Assembly (NCBI RefSeq): GCF_001442805.1
Contig: NZ_CP011131.1
Coordinates: 4,712,001 to 4,776,000, forward strand
From: Lysobacter gummosus
GTDB lineage: Bacteria; Pseudomonadota; Gammaproteobacteria; Xanthomonadales; Xanthomonadaceae
DNA: 64,000 nucleotides
Direction of reading: 5' to 3'
The first letter of the stretch is position 1. Each line of letters opens with the position of its first letter. Of this stretch, positions 36,241 to 46,701 are shown piece after piece. The notes beneath the pieces were generated by a model, which had not been told where the DNA came from, did not search any database, and was given only the letters and a program-made list of their open reading frames with translations. A program made the translations under genes and the position numbers.

Positions 36241-37824
36241 TCACTTCACCCCATGCATCAACTTCTGCACCAGCGGCGCGATCAGGAACAACAACAACCC
36301 CGCGCCCACCAGAACCATGAAGCCGAAACCGTAACCGGTCAGCGCCGTCGCCGTGCTCATGCCCTTCTCGCCGCTGACTTCGCCGGCGAAGATGCCCGAC
36401 AGGTTGTTGCCGATGCCGGTGGACAGGAACCAGCCGCCCATGCCGAAACCGACCAGGCGCACCGGCGCCAGCTTGGTCACCATCGACAGGCCGATCGGCG
36501 ACAGGCACAACTCGCCGACCGACTGGATCACGTAGACCATGAACAACGACCAGAACGGAATCTTGCCCGGCGCCGCGGCGAACGCGGAACCCGGCGACAC
36601 CGACGGCGCCCACTTCAACCACGACGGCAGGCTCTCAAGGCCCATCGCCGGAACCACCAGCGGCGTCAGCACGACCACCAGCAACAGGAAGGCCAGGCCG
36701 TTGAAGATCAGGCCCAGGCCGAACTTGCGCGGGATCGAGGGATTGGAGTTGCGCATCGCCACCCAGATCCAGGCGATGATCGGCGCCAGCGCGATGATCG
36801 CCAGCGAATTCACCGACTGGAACCACGCGTTCGGGAATACGAAGCCGCCGCTGAACTGACGGTCGACGATCTGATCGGCGAGGAAGGTGAAGGAGCTGCC
36901 GGCCTGCTCGAAGAACATCCAGAACAGGATGTTGAAGGTGAAGATGATCAGCATCGCGATCACTTTGTCGCGCTGCGCCGAGCCTTCGCGGAAGCCTTCG
37001 AACAACAGCAGGCCGCACAGCGCCACGAACATCGCCAGCAATACCCACTGCAAGGTGCCGGCGCCGAGCGCGAGCAGGAAATACACCACCGGAATCGCGG
37101 CCAGCGCGCCGAGGAATACGTACAGCACTTTCTGCTTGCCCTGGCTGTCGGCGGGCGGACGGCCGATGCCTTCGAGCTGGCGGCGGCCGAACCAGAACCA
37201 GAACAGGCTGATCAGCATGCCCACGCCGGAAGCCAGGAACACCATCTTGTAGGCCGGCATCGCCGAGGTGCCGAACACCTGCTCGGCCAGCCAGCCGGTC
37301 AGGATCGGCGACAGGAAGCCGCCGAGGTTGATGCCCATGTAGAAGATGGTGAAGCCCGAATCCCGGCGCTCATCGCTGACCGCGTAGAGCTTGCCGACCA
37401 TGGTCGAGATGTTCGGCTTGAACAGGCCGTTGCCGCAGATGATCGTGGCCAGGCCGAACTTGAATACCTGTTCGTTCGGGATCGCGATCATGAACAAACC
37501 GGCGGACATGATCGCCGCGCCCAGCAGGATCGAGCGCTGATACCCCAGCACGCGGTCGGCGATGTAGCCGCCGAAGATCGCCGCGGCGTAGACCAGCGCC
37601 AGGTAGGCGCCGTAGACGCGGTTGGCCGGCGCCTGGCCGACGCCGTCGCCGTTGTAGAACTGAGCCACGATGTAGAGCACGAGCGCCCATCGGATGCCGT
37701 AGAAGGCGAAACGCTCCCAGAACTCGGTCATGAACAGCATCCACAGGGGCTTGGGATGCCCGAGTCGCTGTTCGAATTCCGGGATGGGCGCCTGGCCCTG
37801 GATGGATGTCGCGGCTCCGCTCAT
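36241..37824 (-). CDS. POT/PTR-family proton-dependent peptide transporter
   Basis: A 527-aa MFS transporter with about 13-14 TM helices. Family signatures are EFWERFAFYGIRWAL, the proton-coupling ExxER-type start, FTIFYMGINLGGFLSPIL (PTR2 signature), GGYIADRVLGYQR and GNGLFKPNIS. It should import di- and tripeptides. The N-terminus MSGAATSIQGQAPIPEFEQRLGHPKPLWMLF is cytoplasmic. It lies near amino-acid catabolic genes but has its own terminator. Confidence 0.94.
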   Translation of the reverse strand: MSGAATSIQGQAPIPEFEQRLGHPKPLWMLFMTEFWERFAFYGIRWALVLYIVAQFYNGDGVGQAPANRVYGAYLALVYAAAIFGGYIADRVLGYQRSILLGAAIMSAGLFMIAIPNEQVFKFGLATIICGNGLFKPNISTMVGKLYAVSDERRDSGFTIFYMGINLGGFLSPILTGWLAEQVFGTSAMPAYKMVFLASGVGMLISLFWFWFGRRQLEGIGRPPADSQGKQKVLYVFLGALAAIPVVYFLLALGAGTLQWVLLAMFVALCGLLLFEGFREGSAQRDKVIAMLIIFTFNILFWMFFEQAGSSFTFLADQIVDRQFSGGFVFPNAWFQSVNSLAIIALAPIIAWIWVAMRNSNPSIPRKFGLGLIFNGLAFLLLVVVLTPLVVPAMGLESLPSWLKWAPSVSPGSAFAAAPGKIPFWSLFMVYVIQSVGELCLSPIGLSMVTKLAPVRLVGFGMGGWFLSTGIGNNLSGIFAGEVSGEKGMSTATALTGYGFGFMVLVGAGLLLFLIAPLVQKLMHGVK

Positions 37825-38137
37825 GCGGTGTCCCCTGTCGTGTGGAAACTGAATGAAAATCCCACGCCGACGGCACGGGTCGGGGAGATTTACCGGTGCG
37901 GACCGGTCCCGTCAAACCTTTGTGAAGCTTGGCGAGACGTGTTGCGGCGCAACATTCGCGCTCCTAAACCCCTGAATGGGGATGGATTTTGCGCGGCCGC
38001 AGGGGCGAAGTTCGGGGTTCGCGGTGTCTTCGTGCGGCGATCGGGTGACAACTGTCACGCTGGATGGGCTATGCGGCGGGAGCGGATCGGTGCGCGCCGG
38101 CGCTCCGCCGCCCAATCCCAGCACCCGGCGTCCGGAC
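37825..38137. other. Intergenic region without a recognised gene
   Basis: 313 bp between the tryptophan 2,3-dioxygenase stop and the POT transporter start, both on the minus strand. It probably contains the POT promoter. I see no repeat family member, RNA gene or supported ORF. Confidence 0.6.
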
Positions 38138-39013
38138 TCAATAGCTTCCGGAATCGCCCGCCAGACCGATGCTGGTGCGCACCTCGAACAGCTCCGGGAA
38201 GAAGGTCAGTTCCAGCGCCTGCTTGAGGAAGCCCACGCCGCTGGAGCCGCCGGTGCCGCGCTTGAAGCCGATGATGCGCATCACCGTGCGCATGTGGCGG
38301 AAGCGCCACAGCTGGAACTGGGTTTCCACGTCCACCAGGTCTTCGCACAGCGCGTATTCGCGCCAGTACACGTCGGTGTTTTCGTAGATGCGTTCGAACA
38401 CCGGCTGCAAGGCCGGATCGCTGACGTGCGGATGGCGCCAGTCGCGGCGCAGGTGAGCGTCGGGAATGGCGTGGCCGAAACGCGCCAGATACATCAGGAA
38501 TTCGTCGTACAGGCTCGGCGAGGCCAGCGCGGTTTCCAGCGTGGCCTGGCCCTGCGGGTCGTGCGCGAACACGCGCAGCATCGCCTCGTTCTTGTTGCCG
38601 AGCATGAACTCGATGGTGCGGTACTGCAGCGACTGGAAGCCCGACGACGGCCCCAGGGTCTCGCGAAAACCCATGTATTCCGACGGCGTCAGGGTCTCCA
38701 GCACCGACCACTGTTCGGTCAGCTGGCGCAGCACCTGCTTGCAGCGCGAGAGCACTTTCTGGCATTGCCAGACCTGATCCAGGCGCAGGTGTTCGATCGC
38801 CGCGCGCAGCTCGTGGATGATCAGTTTCATCCACAGCTCCGACACCTGGTGCTGGATGATGAAGAGCATCTCGTCGTGATGGCTGGGCTGCGACAAGGGC
38901 TGCTGCGCCGCGAGCAGTTTGTCCAACTGCAGATAGCCGCCGTAGGTGATGCGTCCGTGCAGGTCGGTATGGATACCGCTTTCCAGTTCGCGCTGGTTCT
39001 TCTCGACGGACAT
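38138..39013 (-). CDS. kynA: Tryptophan 2,3-dioxygenase
   Basis: A 291-aa haem enzyme that opens L-tryptophan to N-formylkynurenine. Motifs are [15 protein letters not shown], the haem and substrate pocket [38 protein letters not shown], and [14 protein letters not shown] near the C-terminus. The start at 39013 ([20 protein letters not shown]) fits the family; a longer frame extends to 39097. Other kynurenine-pathway genes are not in the window. Confidence 0.96.
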   Translation of the reverse strand: MSVEKNQRELESGIHTDLHGRITYGGYLQLDKLLAAQQPLSQPSHHDEMLFIIQHQVSELWMKLIIHELRAAIEHLRLDQVWQCQKVLSRCKQVLRQLTEQWSVLETLTPSEYMGFRETLGPSSGFQSLQYRTIEFMLGNKNEAMLRVFAHDPQGQATLETALASPSLYDEFLMYLARFGHAIPDAHLRRDWRHPHVSDPALQPVFERIYENTDVYWREYALCEDLVDVETQFQLWRFRHMRTVMRIIGFKRGTGGSSGVGFLKQALELTFFPELFEVRTSIGLAGDSGSY

Positions 39014-39234
39014 CGGCGGGGCTCGCGGCAGGGGCGCAAAGCGTAGCGCATCCGTCCCGGCGCGGGGGTCTCGGACACGGCAACGCTGTGTGCTCAAGTG
39101 ACGCGCTTGCTATGACGCTTTTCGTGCGAATTCGCGGGTATTGCGACAGCCCGGCGGCATAATCGCCGAGCCCGCCCGACGCGACACAAGGCCGTGTCGT
39201 CCTGTCCGCGGGCGCACTACTAAAGGGGAAACTC

Positions 39235-42200
39235 ATGCATGCACTTGCCAACCGCGCACTCGCGGCGGGTATCGCTTTGGCCCTGGCCGGCCCGGCCGGC
39301 GCCCAGGTCGTCGTCTCCCAGGTCTATTCCGGCGCCGGCAACACCAGCGCCGGCTATATCGCCGATTTCATCGAGTTGCACAACAACAGCAATGCCGCGG
39401 TCGACCTCAGCGGCTGGAGCGTGCAATACGCCGAGTTGGGCGCCAACTGGCAGCGCACGCCGCTGACCGGAAGCATTCCGGCGGGCGGCTTCTATCTGGT
39501 CCGCCAACGCAGCGGCACCGGCGGCCGCGCCCTGCCCAGCGCCAACGCCACCGGTTCGACCTCGATGGCGACCACCGCCGGCAAGGTCGCGCTGGTCGCC
39601 AACAACACCCCGCTCAACCTCGCCTGCCCGACCGGCCTGATCGACTTCGTCGGTTACGGTTCGGCCGATTGCGCCGAAGGCGCGCAGCCGGTCGCAGTCG
39701 CCACCGGGGCGCTGCAATCGCAGTTGCGCAAGCAGAACGGTTGCACCGACAGCCAGTCCAACGCCGCCGACTTCCTCGTCGGCACGACCACGCCGCGCAA
39801 TGCGTCCTCGACGCGTTACGTGTGTCCGCCGCCGCCGGCGAAGCTGTCGGTCGAAGCGATCAGCCGGCCCGAAGGCCACCTGGGCACCACGCCGTTCGTG
39901 TTCGAACTGCGCCTGGATCGCCCGGCCGGCACGAGCGGCGTGGACTGGAGCGCCTTCAGCAACGGCGGCACCGCCACCAGCGGCGAGGACTATCAGGCCA
40001 TCAATCTGAGCGGCCGGATCGAGCCGGGGCAGATCAGCGGCACCTTCACCCTGCCGGTGCGCGCCGATGGTGTGGCCGAGGCGGACGAAACCGTCCTGAT
40101 CCAGGTCAAGGCCCTGCGCGGCGCGGTGACGGCCAACGGCGACTATCTCAACACCCAGGCGACCATCCTCGACGACGACACCGGCGCGCCGCCGCCGCGC
40201 ATGACGGTCAATCGCGCCGAAGGCGCCGAAGGCCATCGCGACTATCGCGCCCTGGCGTTCCAGCTCAACCTCGATCGTCCGGCCGGCCCGGGCGGGGTGA
40301 AGTGGCGCGCGACCACGGTCTCGGGCGGCAGCGCCACCGCGGTGGACGACTATCAGCCGGTCGACGCCAGCGGCACGATCGCCGAAGGCCAGGCGCAGGC
40401 GCGCTTCGACCTGCTGGTGCGCGGCGATGCCCGCCACGAGCCGGACGAAACGGTGAAGGTGCAGGTGGACATTCTCTCCGGCGCGTTCGCGGACGAAAAC
40501 GGCGGCACGCGCCTGGACACCGAAGCGCTGATCGTCGATGACGACCCGGTGCTCACCGCGATCCACGACATCCAGGGCTCGGGCGAGCGCTCGCCGATGA
40601 TCGGCCACGTCGTCCACGCCGAAGGCATCGTCACCGCGGTGACGTCGCAAGGCGTGTTCCTGCAGGCGCCGGCGAGCGAAACCGACGCCGATCCGCAGAC
40701 CTCCGAGGGCGTGTTCGTCAAAACCCGCGAAGGCGCGCAGGAAATACTGATGGGTTGGCGCATGCGCGCATCCGGCACGGTCGCCGAGCTGTACGGCCCC
40801 GGCGATCATCCGCAGCGCGGCTCGATGACGGTGATCGACGGCGCGACCTTGGAAGACATCGCCATGCCCAGCGGCCTGCCGCCGGTGGCGAATCAACCCT
40901 TGCTGGGCGGCGTGACCAGGTATGAAGCGCTGGAAGGCATGCGGGTAGCGCTCGGCGAATCGCTGGTGGTCGGGCCGACCGGCGCGTTCGACTACGGCGC
41001 CTTGCGTCCGGCCAGCGACGGGCTGTTCTACGTCGTCGATGGTCCGGTCGATACGACGCCGCCGGTGCGCGAGATGGGCAGCGCGCTGCCGGCGCTGCAG
41101 AACGGCGAACCGGTGGGCTGGCTGCCGCGTTGGGACGGCAACCTGGAAGTGCTCGGCGTGGACAGCGACGACGCTCACTCGCAAGCCCTCGATGTCAGCG
41201 TCGGCGCGCGCGTGCTCGGCATCGTCGGGCCGCTGGATCAACGCAGCGGGCACTACACGGTGATCCAGCAGAACGCCGCTACGATCCACCTGCTGACGCC
41301 GGCGCGACAGCCGGCGGGCGTCGAGGCCGGCGACGATGCGCAGGCGCCGGTCGAAATCGCCCATTACGATCTGGGCGCGCTGTACGACGCCGTCAGTCCG
41401 CCCAACTCGGGACAGCCGCAAACCGATCCGTCGGCGTTGTACGACCGTCTGCTCGTCATCGCCAAAGGCGTGGCCGGCTCGCTGCGCGCGCCAGACATCG
41501 TCGCGGTCAGCGGCTTCGAGAATCTGGCCTTGCTGCAGCAACTGGCGCAGATGAGCAACGAGCGCGCGGTCGCCGATGGCCTGCCCGATCCGCTGTATCG
41601 GCCGGTGCTGATCGACGCGCCCGATCCGCTGCAGACGCAGATCGGTTTCCTGGTCCGCAGCGATCAGCGCCAGACGTCGTCGCGCGTGGTGGTCGAGCAC
41701 ACCGAGCAACTCGCCCGCGACGATCGCTACGAGTTTCCGTGGGGCGAATCGCTGCGTCTGTTCGAGCAACCGCCGCTGGCCATGGACGTGAGCGTGCATG
41801 GCAACCGCGGCCGCTTCGATGCGCGCATCGTGCTGGTCAAGCTCGCGCCGATCGCCGGCAGCCAGGCCGACAGCCGCGACGGCGAGCGCCTGCGTCTGCG
41901 CCGTCACGCCCAGGCCGAGTACATCGCGCAATGGGCGCAGCAGCACCAGCAGGGCGAGAACGCCTTGCCGCTGTTGTTGCTCGGCGATCTGCAGGCGCAT
42001 GCCTTCAGCGATGCCTTCACCGATCCCTTCGGCACCCTGCTCGGCCAACCCAGCGATCCCTTGTGGACCCTGGTGCCGGGCGACGGGGTCGATCGGGTCG
42101 AGCCGAACCTGATCGACACGGATACCTTCAGCCCCGTGGGCGAGCGCTATTCCTCCATCGTCGAAGGCACGCGCCAGGAACTGCAGCACGCGCTGATCGA

Positions 42201-42756
42201 CGAACGCATGGTCGCGGCGGTCGATTCGGTACAGGTGCAGCGCGCGCGCATCAACTCCGCGTTCCCGCTCAGCTGGTCTTTCTCCGGCTCGCCGATGCGC
42301 GGCTCCGATACCGATCCGTTGCATCTGCGGCTGGTGCCGCGCTCGCACGCCGACCTCAACCTGTGGACCACCGCGCCGCAGACCGCGGTCGCCGGGCAGG
42401 AACTGGAGTATCAGATCGGCCTGCAAAATCGCGGCCCCGACATCGCCCGCAACGTCGGCCTGGGGCTGGCGTGGTCGCAAGTCGTGGGCGAGGTGCGGGT
42501 GACCGCGCCCGCGGGCTGGACCTGCGATAGCGCGCGCGTGGAGGCCGGACGCAGCAGCGTGGCCTGCTCGCTCGCGCTGCTGGCGCCGGGCTACAACGGG
42601 CAGCAGGAGGTCTTGCGCGTGTTCGTGCCGACGCTGGCCGAACAGGCCGGCACCGGCCTGGATCTGGCGGTCTCGGCGACCTCGCAAGCGGCTGAAACCC
42701 AGCCTGGGGACAACGGCGCCCAGGCCACGACGCTGTTGACCGCGCCGCAGCCCTGA
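39235..42756 (+). CDS. Giant secreted lamin-tail/Calx-beta/EEP-nuclease-like protein 1 (probably inactive)
   Basis: A 1173-aa secreted protein. It has a signal peptide (about 1-23, ending GPAGA), a lamin-tail domain (24-150, DFIELHNNSNAAVDLSGWSV), two Calx-beta repeats (about 202-312 and 321-438), an OB-like segment from 442 (IHDIQGSGE), an endonuclease/exonuclease/phosphatase (EEP) domain (about 708-1035), and a C-terminal DUF11-like domain (1037-1170). Against the next gene, key EEP residues are replaced: the metal Glu becomes Gly760 (IVAVSGFEN), VHQ becomes VKL (Lys869), GDFNA becomes GDLQA (Gln920), SLDH becomes ELQH, and SDHDP becomes SDTDP (Thr1026). It looks like a pseudoenzyme with binding domains. 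It is the first of three tandem paralogues. Confidence 0.85.
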   Translation: MHALANRALAAGIALALAGPAGAQVVVSQVYSGAGNTSAGYIADFIELHNNSNAAVDLSGWSVQYAELGANWQRTPLTGSIPAGGFYLVRQRSGTGGRALPSANATGSTSMATTAGKVALVANNTPLNLACPTGLIDFVGYGSADCAEGAQPVAVATGALQSQLRKQNGCTDSQSNAADFLVGTTTPRNASSTRYVCPPPPAKLSVEAISRPEGHLGTTPFVFELRLDRPAGTSGVDWSAFSNGGTATSGEDYQAINLSGRIEPGQISGTFTLPVRADGVAEADETVLIQVKALRGAVTANGDYLNTQATILDDDTGAPPPRMTVNRAEGAEGHRDYRALAFQLNLDRPAGPGGVKWRATTVSGGSATAVDDYQPVDASGTIAEGQAQARFDLLVRGDARHEPDETVKVQVDILSGAFADENGGTRLDTEALIVDDDPVLTAIHDIQGSGERSPMIGHVVHAEGIVTAVTSQGVFLQAPASETDADPQTSEGVFVKTREGAQEILMGWRMRASGTVAELYGPGDHPQRGSMTVIDGATLEDIAMPSGLPPVANQPLLGGVTRYEALEGMRVALGESLVVGPTGAFDYGALRPASDGLFYVVDGPVDTTPPVREMGSALPALQNGEPVGWLPRWDGNLEVLGVDSDDAHSQALDVSVGARVLGIVGPLDQRSGHYTVIQQNAATIHLLTPARQPAGVEAGDDAQAPVEIAHYDLGALYDAVSPPNSGQPQTDPSALYDRLLVIAKGVAGSLRAPDIVAVSGFENLALLQQLAQMSNERAVADGLPDPLYRPVLIDAPDPLQTQIGFLVRSDQRQTSSRVVVEHTEQLARDDRYEFPWGESLRLFEQPPLAMDVSVHGNRGRFDARIVLVKLAPIAGSQADSRDGERLRLRRHAQAEYIAQWAQQHQQGENALPLLLLGDLQAHAFSDAFTDPFGTLLGQPSDPLWTLVPGDGVDRVEPNLIDTDTFSPVGERYSSIVEGTRQELQHALIDERMVAAVDSVQVQRARINSAFPLSWSFSGSPMRGSDTDPLHLRLVPRSHADLNLWTTAPQTAVAGQELEYQIGLQNRGPDIARNVGLGLAWSQVVGEVRVTAPAGWTCDSARVEAGRSSVACSLALLAPGYNGQQEVLRVFVPTLAEQAGTGLDLAVSATSQAAETQPGDNGAQATTLLTAPQP

Positions 42757-42768
42757 CAGGGACGGCTT

Positions 42769-42794
42769 GCGGCGGCGCCTGCGGGCGCCGCCGC
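42769..42794. terminator. Strong GC hairpin after secreted protein 1
   Basis: gcggcggcgcc / ggcgccgccgc form an 11-bp perfect stem with a 4-nt loop, 13 nt after the stop codon. There is no T-tract, so intrinsic termination is uncertain. Confidence 0.4.
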
Positions 42795-43017
42795 TTCCAC
42801 GCGAAGGCGGTCCCCGGCCTGCCGCGCCGCAGCATCGCACTGGCTGAATACGCGCCACTGCGTTACTGCGCGGGGCTCGAACGCACCGATACGGCAGCCC
42901 AGGCGTGACGCAGATCATGTGAAGTCATCGCACTGCAACGCCAGAAAGTGAGTATTCGTGCACAATCCAGCCGTCTGCGACCGGGGAGGTCGGGCAGACG
43001 CTCACTTGGGGAACAAC

Positions 43018-46000
43018 ATGGACAAGCGCACGAGCCGCCTTTTGGCGGCGGTGGTATTGGCCTTCGCCGCGGCCGGATCGGCGCAGGCGCAGGTCGTTAT
43101 CAGTCAGGTTTACGGCGGCGGCGGCAACTCCGGCGCGCGCTACAAAAGCGATTTCATCGAACTGCATAACAACGGCGCCAGCGCGGTCAGTCTGAACGGC
43201 TGGAGCGTGCAGTATCAGTCCGCCACGGGCACCGGCAACTGGACGGTCACGCCCTTGACCGGCTCGATCGCGCCCGGCGGCTACTTCCTGATCAAGGAAG
43301 CCGACGGCACCGGCGGCACCGATCCGCTGCCGACCCCCGACGTCATTCCGGCGCCACCCAACGGCAGCCCGATCGCGATGTCCGGTTCGACCGCCAAGGT
43401 CGCGCTGGTCAACAACAGCTCCGCACTGACCGGCGCCTGCCCGGCCACGCGCGTGGATCTGGTCGGCATCGGCCCGACCGCGAACTGCTCTGAAGGCGGG
43501 GACAAACCCACGCCGGTGATGAGCAACACCACCGCCGCCATCCGCAAGAACAACGGCTGCACCGACACCGACGTCAACCTCAACGACTTCGACATCGCCG
43601 CGCCGACGCCGCGCAACAGCGCCTCGCCGGCGTTCGCGTGCAGCGGCGGCAATCAGCCGGTGCTGAGCGTCGCCGACGTCTCGCTGGACGAAGGCAACAG
43701 CGGCACTACTTCGTTCGTGTTCACCCTGAGCCTGAGCCAGCCGGCCGGCGCCGGCGGCGTGGCCTGGTCGGCCTCGACCCTCGACGGCACCGCGACCGCG
43801 GGCAGCGACTACACCGCCGTGTCGGCCCTGACCGGGACCATCGCCGAAGGCCAGAGCAGCGCGACCGTCGCGGTCGATGTCAGCGGCGACACCGTCCAGG
43901 AAGCCAGCGAAACCTTCAAGCTGCGCGTGCAGGTCGTCAGCGGCGGCCTGCCGGTCCCGCCGGCCTTCGCCGAAGCCACCGCCACCATCGTCAACGACGA
44001 TGTGGTCATCGTTCCGATCCACGACATCCAGGGCAACGGCGCGACCTCGCCGCTGACCGGTCAGATCGTCACCACCGAAGGCGTGGTCACCGGCCGCAAG
44101 AGCAACGGCTTCTTCATCCAGGCCAGCGACGCCGACGCCGATGCCGATCCGGCCACCTCCGAAGGCGTGTACGTGTTCACCAGCACCGCGCCGACCGCGG
44201 CGGCCACGGTGGGCAACCGCGTGCGCGTCAGCGGCACCGTGGTCGAGTTCATCCCGACCGCCGACCTGGGCCAGCTGCCGCTGACCGAGCTGAGCTTCGC
44301 CACCTACAGCCAGACCGGCACCGCTTCGTTGCCGGTTCCGGTGGTGTTGCCGCAGGTGCTGCCGACCTCGCCGCTCGACGCGCTCGAGCGCTTCGAAGCG
44401 ATGCGCGTGTCGATCCCCAGCTTCACCGTGACCGCGCCGACCAAGGGCAGCACCAACGAGCCCAACGCCACCGGCACCAGCAACGGCATCTTCCATGGCG
44501 TGATCGGCGACCTGCCGCGTCCGTTCCGCGAGCCGGGCATCCAGCCGGGCACGCCGATCCCGGGCGGCGGCACCTCGCCGCCGATCCCGCGCTGGGACGG
44601 CAACGCCGAATTGATGACCGTGGACAGCGACGCGCTCGGCGCGCCGAAGCTTGAAGTCGCCAACGGCGCGGTGATCACCGGCATGACCGGTCCGCTGGAT
44701 TACGGCTTCCGCCGCTACACCCTGCTGGTCGATCCGGCCTCGACGGTCAACGTGACCCCGGGCCCGGCGCCGCACGCGGCGGTGGAGACGGTCGATCCCA
44801 ATGCGGTTTCGGTGGCCGGCTACAACCTGGAGCGGTTCTTCGATACTGCAAACGATCCCAATACCGACGATCCGGTCCTCACCGCCGCGGCTTACGACCA
44901 GCGCAAGAAGAAAGCCTCGCTGGGCATCCGCGATTACCTCAAGACCCCGGACATCCTCGGCACGGTCGAAGTCGAAAACCTGACCACGCTGCAGGATCTG
45001 GCCGCGCGCATCAACGCCGACGCGGTCACTGCGGGACAGCCGAATCCGAACTACGTCGCTTACCTGATGGAAGGCAACGACGTCGGCGGTATCGACGTGG
45101 GTTATCTGGTCAAGACCGCCGAAGTGCTGCCGGGCAAGCCGCGCGTGGACGTGGCGTCGGTTACGCAGATCGGCAAGGACACGCAGTGGACCGATCCGAC
45201 CGGCTCGACCAAGCCGCTCAACGATCGTCCGCCGCTGGCTCTGGACGCGGTCGTGCATTACGCCGATGGCCGCGATTTCCCGATCAGCGTGGTGCTGGTG
45301 CACCAACGTTCGCTCAACGACGTCGATACCGAAGACGCGCAGAACTCCGGCGACCGCGTTCGCCGCAAGCGTCAGGCGCAGGCCGAGTTCCTCGCCACCT
45401 ACCTCAACCAGCGCCAGACCGATAACCCGGCCACGCGCTTGCTGGTGCTGGGCGACTTCAACGCGTTCGAGTTCAACGACGGCTACGTCGATGCGATGAA
45501 CGTGATCACCGGCACGCCCACCCCGGACAACGAGACCGTGGTCCCGGGCGACGGCGCCGATCTGGTCGATCCGAACCTGATCAACCTGGCCAGCATCTCC
45601 GACCCGAGCGAGCGTTACTCCTTCGTGTTCGACGGCAATGCGCAAAGCCTGGATCACGTGCTGGTCAACGAGGAAATGGTGGTCAGCACCGGCTCGATCC
45701 AGCTCGCCCATGCGCGCATCAACGCCGACTATCCGGAGGTCAACCGCAACCTGGCCGACTCGCCCTCGCGCCTGTCCGATCACGACCCGGTGGTGACGTA
45801 TCTGGTCCCGCGCGAAATCGCCGATCTGGGCGTGACCGCGGCCGCCAACGCCGCCACGGCGCAAGTCGGCCAGAGCTACGGCTACTCGGTGGTGGCGAGC
45901 AACCACGGCCCGGGCCGCGCCGACGCGGTCGGCGTGGGCTTCGCCCTCGATGCCGAAGTGCCGTCGCTGAGCGTGACTGCGCCGAACGCGAGCTGGACCT

Positions 46001-46542
46001 GCGATGCACCGCAGATCGCCAACGGCAAGACCTCGGTGGCGTGCGACATCGCGCAACTGGCGGCCAACGACAGCGCCACCTTCACGCTGTCGGCCACCGC
46101 CACCGCCGATCTGGCCGGCAAGAGCGTCAAGCTCGCCGTCGCCGGCACCACGACCTCGCAGGACACCGTGGCCGGCAACGACGCGGCCGAGGCTTCGGTG
46201 GCGATCACCGCGGCGGGTAGCGATGCCACGCCGATCGCCAACTCCGAAATCGTCCGTGTCTCCGGTGAAGCCGGCCAGGCCAAGGTGTACCGGATCGACA
46301 TCCCGGCCGGCGCACGCAACCTGCGAGTCATCACTCAAGGCGGCACCGGCGATGTCTCGCTGTACCTCAAGCGCGGCGCGCCGGCGACCACCAGCGATTA
46401 CGATCTGCGCTCGATCCGGACCGGCAACAACGAAGTGGTGTTCACCACCAATCCGCAAGCCGGAACCTGGTACATCACCGTTCTCGGCGGCGCGACCGCG
46501 TTCAGCCGCGTAACGCTGTTGCCGACCTTCGTCGTCCCTTGA
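43018..46542 (+). CDS. Giant secreted lamin-tail/Calx-beta/EEP nuclease 2 (catalytically intact), ExeM-like
   Basis: An 1174-aa protein. It has a signal peptide (1-25, AAAGSAQA), a lamin-tail domain (26-195), one Calx-beta (about 214-325), an OB-like segment from 330, an EEP domain (596-936), a DUF11-like domain (936-1060) and a C-terminal pre-peptidase (PPC) domain (1075-1174, ending in the AGTWYITVLGG motif). All alignable EEP residues are kept: Glu651 in GTVEVEN, His762 in LVHQRS, Asp813/Asn815 in GDFNAF, Asp879 in SLDHVLV, and Asp921-His922-Asp923 in SDHDPVV. This is the ExeM/NucH-type extracellular nuclease layout. It is probably exported by Sec plus type II secretion, to degrade extracellular DNA. 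ATG 43018 is used, as an upstream ATG lacks the signal context. Confidence 0.9.
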   Translation: MDKRTSRLLAAVVLAFAAAGSAQAQVVISQVYGGGGNSGARYKSDFIELHNNGASAVSLNGWSVQYQSATGTGNWTVTPLTGSIAPGGYFLIKEADGTGGTDPLPTPDVIPAPPNGSPIAMSGSTAKVALVNNSSALTGACPATRVDLVGIGPTANCSEGGDKPTPVMSNTTAAIRKNNGCTDTDVNLNDFDIAAPTPRNSASPAFACSGGNQPVLSVADVSLDEGNSGTTSFVFTLSLSQPAGAGGVAWSASTLDGTATAGSDYTAVSALTGTIAEGQSSATVAVDVSGDTVQEASETFKLRVQVVSGGLPVPPAFAEATATIVNDDVVIVPIHDIQGNGATSPLTGQIVTTEGVVTGRKSNGFFIQASDADADADPATSEGVYVFTSTAPTAAATVGNRVRVSGTVVEFIPTADLGQLPLTELSFATYSQTGTASLPVPVVLPQVLPTSPLDALERFEAMRVSIPSFTVTAPTKGSTNEPNATGTSNGIFHGVIGDLPRPFREPGIQPGTPIPGGGTSPPIPRWDGNAELMTVDSDALGAPKLEVANGAVITGMTGPLDYGFRRYTLLVDPASTVNVTPGPAPHAAVETVDPNAVSVAGYNLERFFDTANDPNTDDPVLTAAAYDQRKKKASLGIRDYLKTPDILGTVEVENLTTLQDLAARINADAVTAGQPNPNYVAYLMEGNDVGGIDVGYLVKTAEVLPGKPRVDVASVTQIGKDTQWTDPTGSTKPLNDRPPLALDAVVHYADGRDFPISVVLVHQRSLNDVDTEDAQNSGDRVRRKRQAQAEFLATYLNQRQTDNPATRLLVLGDFNAFEFNDGYVDAMNVITGTPTPDNETVVPGDGADLVDPNLINLASISDPSERYSFVFDGNAQSLDHVLVNEEMVVSTGSIQLAHARINADYPEVNRNLADSPSRLSDHDPVVTYLVPREIADLGVTAAANAATAQVGQSYGYSVVASNHGPGRADAVGVGFALDAEVPSLSVTAPNASWTCDAPQIANGKTSVACDIAQLAANDSATFTLSATATADLAGKSVKLAVAGTTTSQDTVAGNDAAEASVAITAAGSDATPIANSEIVRVSGEAGQAKVYRIDIPAGARNLRVITQGGTGDVSLYLKRGAPATTSDYDLRSIRTGNNEVVFTTNPQAGTWYITVLGGATAFSRVTLLPTFVVP

Positions 46543-46567
46543 TCTGACGCGCGGCGAACGCCCTCAA

Positions 46568-46598
46568 GACCCCGGCCCAGCGCCGGGGTCTTTTTTTT
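46568..46598 (+). terminator. Intrinsic terminator after secreted nuclease 2
   Basis: gaccccggc / gccggggtc stem with a 5-nt loop followed by eight Ts. It lies 26 nt past the stop, so gene 3 needs its own promoter. Confidence 0.92.
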
Positions 46599-46701
46599 GC
46601 CCGCGGCGCGCGATCGGCACCCAAACATCGCCATTTTTGAGACCTACATCATGCAAAATCGGTCTCCCAACGGAAGGTCCGGCGGGCAAAAAGGGAGTTA
46701 C

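Noticed and set aside
41488..42315. Treating secreted protein 1 as a pseudogene
   Set aside because: The frame is intact for 1173 codons with a good signal peptide and complete accessory domains; only active-site residues are altered, so a non-catalytic function is more likely than decay.
39220..46458. Very long minus-strand frames opposite the giant secreted genes
   Set aside because: They are antisense shadows caused by high GC third positions. The plus-strand proteins have signal peptides and recognisable domains, while the minus translations are Arg/Ala/Gly/His-rich with no domain.
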